NCBI RefSeq assembly: GCF_036370855.1
Contig: NC_088099.1
Location: 140,561,517-140,625,516 of the forward strand
DNA: 64,000 nucleotides
Direction: 5' to 3'
Source of the DNA: Dromaius novaehollandiae
Taxonomy: Eukaryota > Chordata > Aves > Casuariiformes > Dromaiidae
Position numbers and translations under genes: made by a program. Below are positions 33,629 through 43,800 of this stretch, one piece after another (positions within the stretch are counted from its first letter, which is position 1; each line of letters begins with the position of its first letter). The notes under the pieces are model-generated. The model was given only the letters and a program-made list of their open reading frames with translations. It searched no databases and was not told the DNA's origin.

Positions 33629-36004
33629 TCAAAATACTTTAACTTTTGGATGAATTTTTTTGAGTGATAAATGAGGTAGGAAGTAGCCTGTCAAAATCAA
33701 AAGTAAAATTAAAATCAGAAGGCCTATCAGTGTGGCCTGAAAACTTAAGTAGGTCCTGGGAAAGGCACCATAGACGTAAATTGAGAAGGTTATGGTTAAG
33801 TCACAGTAACTGTAAAATGTATCCACTATAATGGCTTTAAAAACATACAGACCATTGTATGGAGGGAAAATGATCTTATTTTTGCCTCCACCAAGAACTT
33901 GATACTTGACTGAGGGCCACTTTAATTCAGGTCCATTCCTGTTCTTACAGCTCATATAGTTTCTTCTGGTCCATGCAGTATGTGGGTCTGGAGATTCCTG
34001 CTCTTTTAGCAAAGCAGTCCAATTTTGAGGTTGAGAGAAACAATTGGCATCATTGGCGGTCAAAAGATAATCATAGTTATGCATTCCATTTATTTCAAAC
34101 ATAACAAATTCAGCAGAGACATGCTCCTGAAATGCACTGTTTTCCCATAACTCAAGAATTGGCACCCAAGGATTTTTGTAATATACCAGAAGAGGACATC
34201 CTAGATTCTTAAAATCATATTTGATCTGTAGATTATCTTGCTGTATATTTGGCCTGGCAAGAAACTGTGGGTCATATATTTCATAGCTAATTGTGTAACT
34301 GAAATTCTTCTTTAGTACTGCTTCCTGAATGAGGCCTTTGTCACATGCCGTTATATTTTTAAAAATTTGAATATGCTTTGTAGGTGGACAGGACACTGCA
34401 ACAAGTGCAGTCAAAGGAGCCACATCAATACAGCCAATGCCTTTGTCAGGGATATCCACAGTGATAGTAGATAACTCACCATCAAGTAAGCCATAACAGA
34501 AATCATGCTCTGCAAAACCAGAGAAATACTGCTGCTGCAGACCTATGTGCAGAAGATATTCGGTGTTTCCATCATACGTAAATCCTCTTTCTAATATCTT
34601 TGCACTGAAAGCCAGCACATGGGGGTTGCTCACTGTCACCAGGGGAATGGATGTTTTGCCTCGCTTGGGCACAAACGTGGCATTCAAAGTCAGGTTCTTA
34701 TGCATGTCAATGTAATAGATCTTGTTCTGGAAATTTCCTTCAAGGATCTCCACATCACAGGACTGCTGAGATCTCCGGACTGCCAACTGCAAGTTGAATT
34801 TGCATTTCTTGAAGTCATACAGTTGAGAAAAATTGCTCATCACAGGGCTGAGTAAGGTCAGCCACCCTCTTTCTTCAAACAGCATCACTGTGGTGTTCAA
34901 ATCTATGCTCTCGTCTGTGGCAATATACACCACAGTAGTGACCTGGCTGATGCTGCCATAGAAGACTTGCTTGTCCTGGGTCAAGACTGCAATCTCAGAC
35001 CTGCTAACAGTCACAAGGGAGAAACCACAGTTGGGGAAGGTAGTGTTTTGAAACTTCTTTGTTGGCATGACAGTCACTTCATCCATTAACAAGCCATTGT
35101 TGGAGGACACAAGCAAAATGTCTGTTGTCCAGAGAATGAGGAAACCCCTCAAGCCAAGATTATGGATACTCCAAAGTTTAGCAGGGCCTTTGGACAGCAG
35201 GCGGAAGACTGCAGAGCTGTAGTTGGGCACATGGTTGTTCTCAGTACCAAAGTATTTAAAATAAGCCCCTGCTGCCTTCCCTGTCTCATCCCCTCCAGTT
35301 CTGTTGATCAGCAGGCCAGTCAGGCCAAAAGAGTTGAAATTGTAGACACCAAGCAGCATGCCTCGCTCTCCTGTACTGATCTGCATGCGTGTGAACGTGT
35401 AACCCCCGTCCTTCGAAAGGAAGATGTGGCTCTTGGAGACAGAGTGCCCTGTGTCGTAAGCAAAAAGGGTCCAGCTGACCACCTTGCACTGGGAGTCCTC
35501 TCCTGTGTAGCAGCAGTGGACGTTTGAGAGTTCGGACACGGATGAGCTGACTCCTGCTGATGGGACCCATCTGTCAGGGCTCTTGAAGTACACATAGACC
35601 CGGCCGTTAATCACCATTGAAACTCTGTCCGTGTGCACAAAGGCGATGGCGCTGACGACAGCTTCTTTGGCCTCAAGTTCTTCTGGGATGGAGAGCGGGG
35701 AGAGGCTGGACTCAAAAGTAGTCATGCTGATAAAAACAAACTTCCCCAGGTACACGGACATCTTTTGTTTGTCCCAGGAGCTGTACTTGCTACAGGGGTG
35801 CTGCAGGAGGATGGGCTTGGTGCGGGTGTAGCTCACCTGGGTGCATCTCGCTGCCTTCGTGTCCTTGGAGAATGTGACCGAATACACCAGCTGCTCGTTG
35901 CCGCAGCGCAAGCAGCTGCTGCTGCCCAGCAAGCAGAGCCACAGCCACAGCTCAGCCCTGCACGCCGGCCGGGGCCGAGGCACTGGTGCCGCTGCTGGCG
36001 CCAT
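33629..36004 (-). CDS. CATSPERD: CATSPERD, intronless (retrogene) copy of CatSper channel auxiliary subunit delta
   Basis: Single uninterrupted reading frame of 791 codons, close to the roughly 800-residue mammalian protein. CATSPERD is a single-pass membrane subunit of CatSper, the alkaline-activated calcium channel of the sperm flagellum. The product has an N-terminal signal peptide (hydrophobic core about 19-31), a large ectodomain with YLGKFVF (about 85-91), CCYTG (164-168) and SIPLVTVSNPH, then CPLLVYY (603-609), FSIYVYGAFP (about 740-749), one transmembrane helix (about 757-776) and a 15-residue basic tail. Around ten N-glycosylation sequons occur (NRT, NYS, NTT, NFS, NLT, NAT, NIT, NWT). 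The start at 36002-36004 (GACATGG, purine at -3 and G at +4) fixes the signal peptide; the frame stays open upstream to 36112 without another ATG. The mammalian gene has over 20 exons, so an intronless copy indicates retroposition. No stop or frameshift is present. The cytoplasmic tail is shorter than in human. Confidence 0.93.
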   Translation of the reverse strand: MAPAAAPVPRPRPACRAELWLWLCLLGSSSCLRCGNEQLVYSVTFSKDTKAARCTQVSYTRTKPILLQHPCSKYSSWDKQKMSVYLGKFVFISMTTFESSLSPLSIPEELEAKEAVVSAIAFVHTDRVSMVINGRVYVYFKSPDRWVPSAGVSSSVSELSNVHCCYTGEDSQCKVVSWTLFAYDTGHSVSKSHIFLSKDGGYTFTRMQISTGERGMLLGVYNFNSFGLTGLLINRTGGDETGKAAGAYFKYFGTENNHVPNYSSAVFRLLSKGPAKLWSIHNLGLRGFLILWTTDILLVSSNNGLLMDEVTVMPTKKFQNTTFPNCGFSLVTVSRSEIAVLTQDKQVFYGSISQVTTVVYIATDESIDLNTTVMLFEERGWLTLLSPVMSNFSQLYDFKKCKFNLQLAVRRSQQSCDVEILEGNFQNKIYYIDMHKNLTLNATFVPKRGKTSIPLVTVSNPHVLAFSAKILERGFTYDGNTEYLLHIGLQQQYFSGFAEHDFCYGLLDGELSTITVDIPDKGIGCIDVAPLTALVAVSCPPTKHIQIFKNITACDKGLIQEAVLKKNFSYTISYEIYDPQFLARPNIQQDNLQIKYDFKNLGCPLLVYYKNPWVPILELWENSAFQEHVSAEFVMFEINGMHNYDYLLTANDANCFSQPQNWTALLKEQESPDPHTAWTRRNYMSCKNRNGPELKWPSVKYQVLGGGKNKIIFPPYNGLYVFKAIIVDTFYSYCDLTITFSIYVYGAFPRTYLSFQATLIGLLILILLLILTGYFLPHLSLKKIHPKVKVF

Positions 36005-36250
36005 GTCCTGTGCGGGGCGGCTGGGCCGGCGCAGGCTGGTGGTGGCAGTTGGTGGCAGGGCGCGGCCTCCTGTGGGCGCCCTGGCTGCGGCACCAGCCGG
36101 GCCCCGAAGCAAGCGCTGCTGGCCACAGCGCCTTGCTAGCTTGAGGTGGGGAAACGCTGAGGAAAGGAATAAAATGAGGAGGAGCCTCCTTTTGGCCAGG
36201 CTTCCCTTGGCTGCGGGGTTTCTTTGCGGCTCCTGTCTGTCCCTGCCTCA
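35870..36250 (-). promoter_or_regulatory. CATSPERD: CpG-rich 5' region of CATSPERD
   Basis: GC- and CpG-rich sequence covers the first codons and about 250 bp upstream of the ATG, in contrast to the AT-rich flanks. It may act as the promoter of the intronless gene. No clear TATA box is seen. Part of the GC-richness belongs to the Pro/Ala/Arg-rich signal peptide codons. Confidence 0.4.
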
Positions 36251-38150
36251 GAACAGGGAAGGGCTGTTTGCTATGTAACTGTGCCATGTAGTTTAGTTTT
36301 GGGGTGGAGGTCAAACTTCTAATGGGAAATTAAGTCAGCCTGAACAGAGGTGTGGTTCAAGTTTAAGTAAGTGCTCAGCCTTCACTGTCATCTCACAGAG
36401 CCTATGGTTCGTGACTGTCCTACTTGTCCGAGTCTTGGATCCTATGAGATGACCATGGGTGTATTCCTTATTCACTAACCTTCAGCGGGTGCCAGCGCGG
36501 TGTGTCACCAGACTGTGTCTTTCTAAGGCCATTGTGGGGTTTTGTAGTAGAAGGGAAGATACACAGTTCAGAGGCCTGCATATCTAGTAATTTTATCTTA
36601 ATATTTTTTGGGGGAGGGGGGGGAAGCCCCACAGCCACACTTTTTCACTAGGTCTTATGATGCTGTAAGCTCTGCTTCAATCATTTGAAGTTTAAGCCTT
36701 ATCCAAAATGACCACTAGCTATTGCCAGCAGTTGCACAGAAGGTGCTAGCTGTCCTTGGCAGTGTGGTGTCAGACCATGTGGGCTGTTTTCTTGTGCTTC
36801 TTGCTCCCTTCCTTCAGCAGCATCAGTCAGGGTGGTGTTGCAGGGGTCTGCCGCAACAGTCTTGCGAAAACCAAATGGGAGTGGGAGGTGTGGGATGAGA
36901 GAATCGCATAGAAGCTGAAAGCATCGTAATTGATGTGTAGGGGTGCCCAATTTTGATGAACACTGAGGGATGGAGCCTCTTCCCAAGCCAGAGCATTTCA
37001 GAGATCTGTCTCCTCATGCTTGCCTATTTTAGTGAGAGGCCTTACAGGCAGAGCACAATATATCCTTACTGTAGAGTTAGTGACACTGACTGCCAGCCAT
37101 GCACTCAAAGGAATGATAGGCGGAAAACAGAAGACTTTAAAAGGCAGGTCAAAAAATGTGTTATAAAAGTCTTAAATATTTCAGGAAGGAAGAGGAGATA
37201 AAAAGTTAAACTCAGGAGCTTTAAACTTTTGTGGCTGGCAGTATTACCTTGTTTCTAAGGTCAGAACTAAGCCAGCTGTTTTGGAATAAAGTAGCTACCC
37301 TATTAAGATAAGCAAGGTGAAGGCAATAAAGTGATGCATTGTGAGAAGCAGAGGTGATTTGGAAACAAGACAGTAGCGATGGATCAGAGAATGCTGGGAG
37401 CAGAAGACAGACTTGAAGTACGGAGGGATGTAAAGAATTAGGAAGAGATGAGGACAAAGCAACATGAAGAGCAAGAGGGCCCTGAAGGTGGTTGCAGGAA
37501 AATGTGGTGAAGTAAAAGGTAGAAAAGACTAGAACATGATGAATGTGAGAATAGGCATGAGGAGAGAATGGTGGTGGATATTTGCCTAAATCAGAAAAAG
37601 AGTAGAGGTGGGTGATCTGGAGGAGTATGCTTTTGGAGAATACGAGCCACAAGACAAGTACTGAGTGGCATTCTTTGAGAGGAGCAATCCAGTCAGTCTT
37701 TATTATTATTATTATTATTTTTCACCTCCTGTGTGTGTATGAGGTTGAATTTGGGAGTGTCGTATACCTCTCCAGTTCTGCAGTATTTCTCTGTGACAGT
37801 GAGAAATACATTTAGCAGTTCTGTCATATTACTCTTCCTGCCTACTCTTACAGCAGTAGGATGTTGGACCATTGATTAATTCTGCTATTGCCTGTATTAA
37901 TTGAGCATTTTATCAACAGCTCTGTCAAATTTATCTGTGCTGTCTTAATATTGAATTCCTGTCTCCTGTCCATGTATCCTCTCACATACGTAGAAACAAG
38001 ATAGCGTTTCAAAAACTACTGTTTTATTGAATATGGATGACTGCGCTTCTACTTACCAGCATTAAAGTAGTTAAGCACTGCTGCCATCTAGTGTCTTTTA
38101 GGAATAGATGAGAAGTGTGGAGGCCAGGTATTGAAGTAATGGTAAGTCTG
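36251..38150. other. Intergenic, no gene recognised
   Basis: Contains a G-rich patch near 36610, a purine-rich stretch (37330-37600) and a short (TTA)6 microsatellite at 37700-37719. An open frame on the minus strand at 37221-37652 is low-complexity and unlike any family I know. Confidence 0.55.
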
Positions 38151-38159
38151 CGCCATATA

Positions 38160-38635
38160 TTGCAGAGCCTGTGTTTTGGCTACTGGAGGCACCAAGAAGT
38201 CCAAGCCAGCTCCTGGAGAGACTGCAAGGTCTGGAGGTCGACTGAGAGCTGCGTGCAAGACTGCTGGCTACTGGAGGGATCTGGAGGTTCAGGCCAACTA
38301 CTAAAGAGGCAGTAAGGTTTGGGGTTGTCAGAGAGGCCTGTATGTGTCTGTGCGCAAGGCAACTGGAGATGGGAAGACCCAAGGGCCAGCTGCTAGGTAG
38401 ACTAAGTATCTAATGCCAGTTACTGGAAAGATCCATAGTGTGTATGTCTGCACGTGTTGGTGAGTGCAAGCGGATTTGCCTACCAGCAGCTGGAGAGGGG
38501 CTGCAGGTCTTGGAGCCTTGTATTGCCCAGGTGCTGGCAACTAGGAAGACCTGTGATCCAGGGACCAGCTACTGGATAGACTCCATGTCTATCAGGTATG
38601 TAAGGCCAGCTGCTGGAGAGATCCCTATTATATGT
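38160..38635 (+). repeat. Diverged tandem repeat block with CCAGCTRCTGGAGAGA-like core
   Basis: The motif recurs about eleven times in variable form: GGCTACTGGAGG, CCAGCTCCTGGAGAGAC, GGCTACTGGAGGGAT, CCAACTACTAAAGAGGC, GGCAACTGGAGATGG, CCAGCTGCTAGGTAGAC, CCAGTTACTGGAAAGATCC, CCAGCAGCTGGAGAGG, GGCAACTAGGAAGACC, CCAGCTACTGGATAGACTCC and CCAGCTGCTGGAGAGATCCC. Spacing is irregular (about 25-70 bp), with GTATGTCTGTG/TGTGTCTGTGCGC-type inserts. It is best described as an old minisatellite-like array or the repeat-rich end of an unidentified element. Confidence 0.7.
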
Positions 38636-38645
38636 ATGTAAGTAT

Positions 38646-40856
38646 GTATTTCCCACTAACAGAACTTGATCCTGCTCAGTTGGATAAGAGAATAGGATGA
38701 GGCCATTAGTGCAGTCTGTTCTCATGACTGCTTTGTTTACTGTCTGCGTTGATCTGTATGGACAGCCGTGTGTGTGTTGTATACGGGTCTGTGTGTGTCC
38801 ACTGGAATATATGCTCAGCCTCACTGCTGGCTGGCCCTGGGAACATGGAGCTACAGCAGCCTTGTCTCTATCAGACTACTGGATTAGGCAAGTCCTGACA
38901 TCATTCCAGTATCATTCCCAAGCTTGAGATAAAAGAAGCAAAAAAATTAAGAAGATCTCAACAGCTCTATAATGAGGAATTTATCAGGAAAAAGGAGCTC
39001 AAGATCTAATTCTCTTCCTCTGAGCCCTTATGTAGAAAGCCAAATAATATTCTTTCTTCTTCATCTCCTAGATTACCAATAAATTACTACTGACTCTCAG
39101 GAATCAACACTCAAAGCTAACAAAGAAAATAAGCACTGATTTGCCTTCAGTTTTGACCATGACTCAGATTTGCTCAGATACAAGCTCTCTAGTGAGCTTG
39201 ACCCTCAAACATTCTCTTTTCCATCCCGATGATTGTGTTCCTCAGTTCATATGTTTTTTAAAAGTTTCATCATAGCTTTGTTTACCAAGTAGCTTGGGAG
39301 TCCTCTTAGAGCTATATGACGTAGCTGAAAAACTGAAAAATTAATGTGTTAAAAATGTTGCTTATGAACTATAGTAGCGTACTGGATATAGTAGGATGCT
39401 CGTGATTTAGTCCTTTGGATTGTCCTCTTTTCAAGTTAGAGTAGATGGTATTTTCCTGATAGCTATGGCATAGTACCTTACTCTACTTCCTCCAAGACAA
39501 TGAGAAAGTTCTGCTCAATAAAATACTATAACTGCAGGTTTTTGCTTACTGAAGGAAATAACCTAGTGATATTCTTTAAAAGCAGTAGTGACATAACTGC
39601 AGAATGTAAATAGCTAGACAGAGCTTAAGAAACCTGAAAAGCCTAAAGGCTTAAATACTCTGAAATGTGGTTTATGTAATTTTTTGGTAGTAGTTAATGT
39701 TAAAGTAGAGACCTGCTACAGGTCAATCAGAGTTAAATAAAAAGCTCACCTTCTTAAATGAACAACGTAAAAACATAGCAAGAAACTGATGCACCCCAAA
39801 ACCATCAGATTAAGGCAGGCACCAGGTTAAAAGGGAGGGAGGCCAGAACTCTCAGAGCCTCTATAGAATTGGTGTGGCTGCATTAAAACTAGAGAAAGTA
39901 AAGCAGCCTGCACTGTTAGAAACTCTAGAATCTGTAACTGATTGCTGTACTATGCAGTGTGGAAACTAAACAGTAAATGTTTGTGGGTTTTGAGTTTTTT
40001 TTGAGACAAGCGTCTCAAGAGTCCTATGTGTATTTTGAAGCCCTAGGATGCAGGAGGATTTTGTACATTGAGGAGGTTGCAAGGATAGTAACAGCCATTT
40101 CTGATGGAGAAAACAACAAAAAAAAACTTCTTGAAATTCTCAGGCCGAAGATGCCTTTTCCCCTGTCCTCGTGAGGAAACCCTCGCATGATATTCCTAGC
40201 TTTCCCCCCTCTCCCTGCAGCTGTTAATGTTAGGGGCATGCTAGAGGAAGAGACAAGAATGTGCTTGAAATGTGCCCGAGTTCTTGTCACTGCCAACACG
40301 TGAGTTTATATTCATGATGTGTACTTCATTTAAAGCCTTAGCTTCTGGACCCAGATAGTACTTTGAGACTCAGCTTTTTGCAATATGCACTGCTAGTTCT
40401 TATGGTGTCAGGGAAATGCTTGAACATGTGATCTGAGTGTACCAAAAGCTCTGTGGTCATGAGACAAATGAAAAGAATTCCCTCCCAGCTGCAATGCCAT
40501 AGGCAATCAAAAAGGAGCTGCTGCAGAGGGGAGAGTATCAGTATCTCTTTTCAAAATGCTCCTTTTATGCAAGATGATGATGAAAGCAACTGTTTTGACA
40601 CATTGCTATAGTTTGATGCTGGATACCACTGACTGATAGAGTCCATGTGTCTATGAAATTAATTTGTAATTTGCAGTCTGTCTTTAAGCAACAGGGAGAA
40701 AAAAATCTTGAAGTCCTTTTCAGTTGAAATTTTATCAAAGTCAAGGGGAGATTTGTCTGAATAAGAACTGAATAAAAGCAGGATTTGGAGTAATGAAGAG
40801 AGACATGAGCATTCCTTCCCCCCCACCATTTTTTTTTTTCTCTAATGCCTTTAAAG
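38646..40856. other. Intergenic, nothing recognised
   Basis: No gene, RNA or mobile element is supported. Confidence 0.55.
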
Positions 40857-40884
40857 TTTAGAGGCACTTTAAAGTGCCTCTAAA
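40857..40884. repeat. Perfect 28-bp palindrome
   Basis: Two 14-base arms (TTTAGAGGCACTTT and its exact reverse complement) meet with no spacer. The bases just outside do not pair. It could be extruded as a hairpin or bind a dimeric protein, but its function is unknown. Confidence 0.9.
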
Positions 40885-43800
40885 AACCATAATTCTTCAT
40901 TTCTGGTATATTTTTTTTTCCATGGATTCCAATCCATACACTAAACGGTAAAGCAATACTAGCAATGCTCACAAGAAGGAGATTGAGATTAAATACAACC
41001 TAATTATAGTTAGGTATTTTAAATCTTTCATTAGTTTATGCTGCTTTTCTTCATGGTTTGTATGATGCAACTTTTCAAATAGAAAAGGCTCCCTGAAAAA
41101 ATTAGTCATTGTATTCATAAGATTTTCGAGGAAGAGTAGTTGGTTGCTTTGCAACCAAGAATTTTCATAGGAAGATACTTGAAACTATACAGAGTATAAC
41201 AAAGCACAAAATAGAACATATTCAGAGCATAAATTACAAAGTATGAAGCAATCTTTTGTTAGATTAAACTATAATTTTTATCCCCAATTGCCTTTTTTAA
41301 AAGAAAACATATTTCTAACATGTTGTATTTATTAAATCCTATACTATACATTATTATACGTATTATATACTATACATACAGATGTACAACTAATAGTGTA
41401 TGGGTCCTGAAAAGAACTGGCTTTTATCAATTCTTATATTTGATTAGAGTAGTTTATACATTTGAAAAGTCATGGTACTGTGCTATATTTTACATAAGAA
41501 TACAGTATATTTTTAATTCAAAGTCATTGCTGCTTGCCTTGTTTCTTGTAGGGCATATATAGCTCAGTGATTATAGCCCTCCCTCTTCAAATTGGTGCTG
41601 AAATTCTCATTTTAGTGTGTTTGTTCTTGTGATAAGGCAAGCTGTCACTAGGGAATTAAGAAGGGTCTTTGGAAAAAATATGTCGGTACTTAATAGCAGT
41701 TAAATTTATTCTGCACTTTGGATATGTTAGTGCCCTGATGTTGGATCTAAGAGGAAGTGATAGAAAAAATGAGATCTCTGACCAATGTTAGCAGATAGGG
41801 TTTTAGGGGGGGAAAAAAAAAGAGGGTGGGAAATGTTATCTGAAAAGTAATGTAGACTTACTATTTGAAATCATCTAATCTCACTTTGTTATTACAGTGG
41901 AGACAAAGACACATCCAAGGTGAGGAATGATGGTTGGGAAAAGAGATGAACATAAGAGCCTTTAGAAAAAAAGGTTGGGCCCCTTCACCCTCCAATTCTT
42001 GTAGAAGAATAAAGGAAGGAAATGGTGTCTGATAGGCCCTGATGACAATTAATAGCAAAACCTGAGCAAAGCGCAGACAGCTTTTTAGAAAATAATCCAT
42101 TTGTAAACGTTTAAGTGGTCTCCTATTATAGAAAATCTTAAGATTTTAGTTATTTTTCAGACTTACTCTGTACTATTCTTTGTGATGTTTTAACAAATAT
42201 TAGCTTGGAGGTTAGGTGGCTTCCAGCTAATGTGTCTTTGATGGATGGATAGCCACAGAACTCCTAAAATTGCTGCTTCTGATGCCTGCTTTTCATAAAA
42301 ACAGAATGAAGCTGGCAAAAGAAAGCTCCAAAATTACTGAAGGTGAGGTAGCTGTAGTATGGCCAGCATAGAAATCTGAGGGAGGCAGCTTTTGGGCAGA
42401 ACTCCAAAAGCTGAAAAGGCACATTGAGAACTAGGGAAGGTGGTGGCTTTCTGGCTTCCTGACAGAGGCGCTTCCCCCTGTCTTACTCCATGCAGAAGGG
42501 AAAGAAAGGACTTTCTGATTTTTTTTCCTTTTGTAAATCACTAGCATTGCTTGGCTTTAATCATCAGTGCAAATCAATCTTCAGATTATCTGCATACTGT
42601 CTAATTGCTCAGGTTAAAACATAACAAGATCACACAGCCTCCTAGGAAACCAAATTTCCTTTGAAGGTGTCTTTTTTTGAGGCAAAGAGAATGTTTCAGG
42701 AGCATCTTGTTGTTTTGCCAGAAACTATGTTGAATCCTTTGTGGAGACTTCAGGGGGGTGCCAAAGTCTGGGAAGGACAAAAAGGAGAAGACACTGTGTG
42801 TTAGTTTATGTATCAGAAGCAGTTGAAATGAAAATATTTTTTAAATAAGGAGCCGATATAGTTTTGCAGAGTCCTTTCACTAATTACCCAGAATGTTGTA
42901 TTTGAAACACAATGCAGCACTTGTGCTGATGGGATCCCTACCTAGTAAGGGGAGTGCGATTAATGGCAGAAGTGTACGTGTATAAGGAACAGGCACATAC
43001 AAAGAATGAATCCTGAATCTCCAGAAAAATCCACAAGGTTGCAAGCAAAAATTAATCCTGTGTGAACAGATTTGTCCATGGAGATAAAGGTAAGAAAGTG
43101 AAAGTTAAGATTTACTAGAAGAAAGATTAGTTATTTGAGAAATGAAATGTTATTGCCAGAATTAATATTCCAAATGCTAATGTGAATACTAAATGCTAGG
43201 TTTGATTTGTACAGTGGCTGTAGAATGAGACTCTAATGTATTGTTGACAATGATGATGACACACATGGTTGAGCTGATATCAGATATCCATGTGCAAGTA
43301 TGGGCATGACTTTCCCTGTTAAAGGTGAGGTTGTTTGGCTATTATTCTAGCTAACAGAATGGACTGGGGAGAAGCTCTTCCAAATCAAGGGCCACTGATG
43401 TTCAGGTACTGGATCAAAGTAATAGCATTCACTAATGCAGGACAGATACGTGGGTTCAAGCTGAAGGAACTCAAAAAGCAGAGCAGAGACAGTGTAAGCA
43501 AAAGGTTGTTGTGGCATGGTGTATATACACACTTGAATACAATATGAAAGATAGGAAAAATGTCCAGGCTATAAGCAACAATACGAACAGTATGTAAAGC
43601 ATCCAATTTGCCTCTGCTACAGCAGCCTCAAGAGGAAGAAAATGCTGCCTGTGTTGACTGGGGATGTTAGGAATTGCAGTGAGGATGAATGACGTGATTA
43701 GCCTGGCCATAGTCTCTCAAGAGAGAGATGTTGCAGGTGGCAGCTGTCAGCCATCCAGCTGGTATTTTTGCAGTGAATGCTATTAGAAGAGTGACCAATT

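Noticed and set aside
36005-36112. N-terminal extension of CATSPERD by 36 codons
   Set aside because: The upstream frame has no ATG (it would need a TTG start), and the ATG at 36002-36004 gives a proper signal peptide and a length like the family.
35162-36278. Several plus-strand and other-frame ORFs over the CATSPERD coding region (up to 168 codons)
   Set aside because: They are shadows of the long minus-strand CATSPERD frame in GC-rich sequence.
37221-37652. 143-codon minus-strand open frame
   Set aside because: Ser/Leu/His-rich translation of a purine-rich strand, with no domain, signal or splice context.
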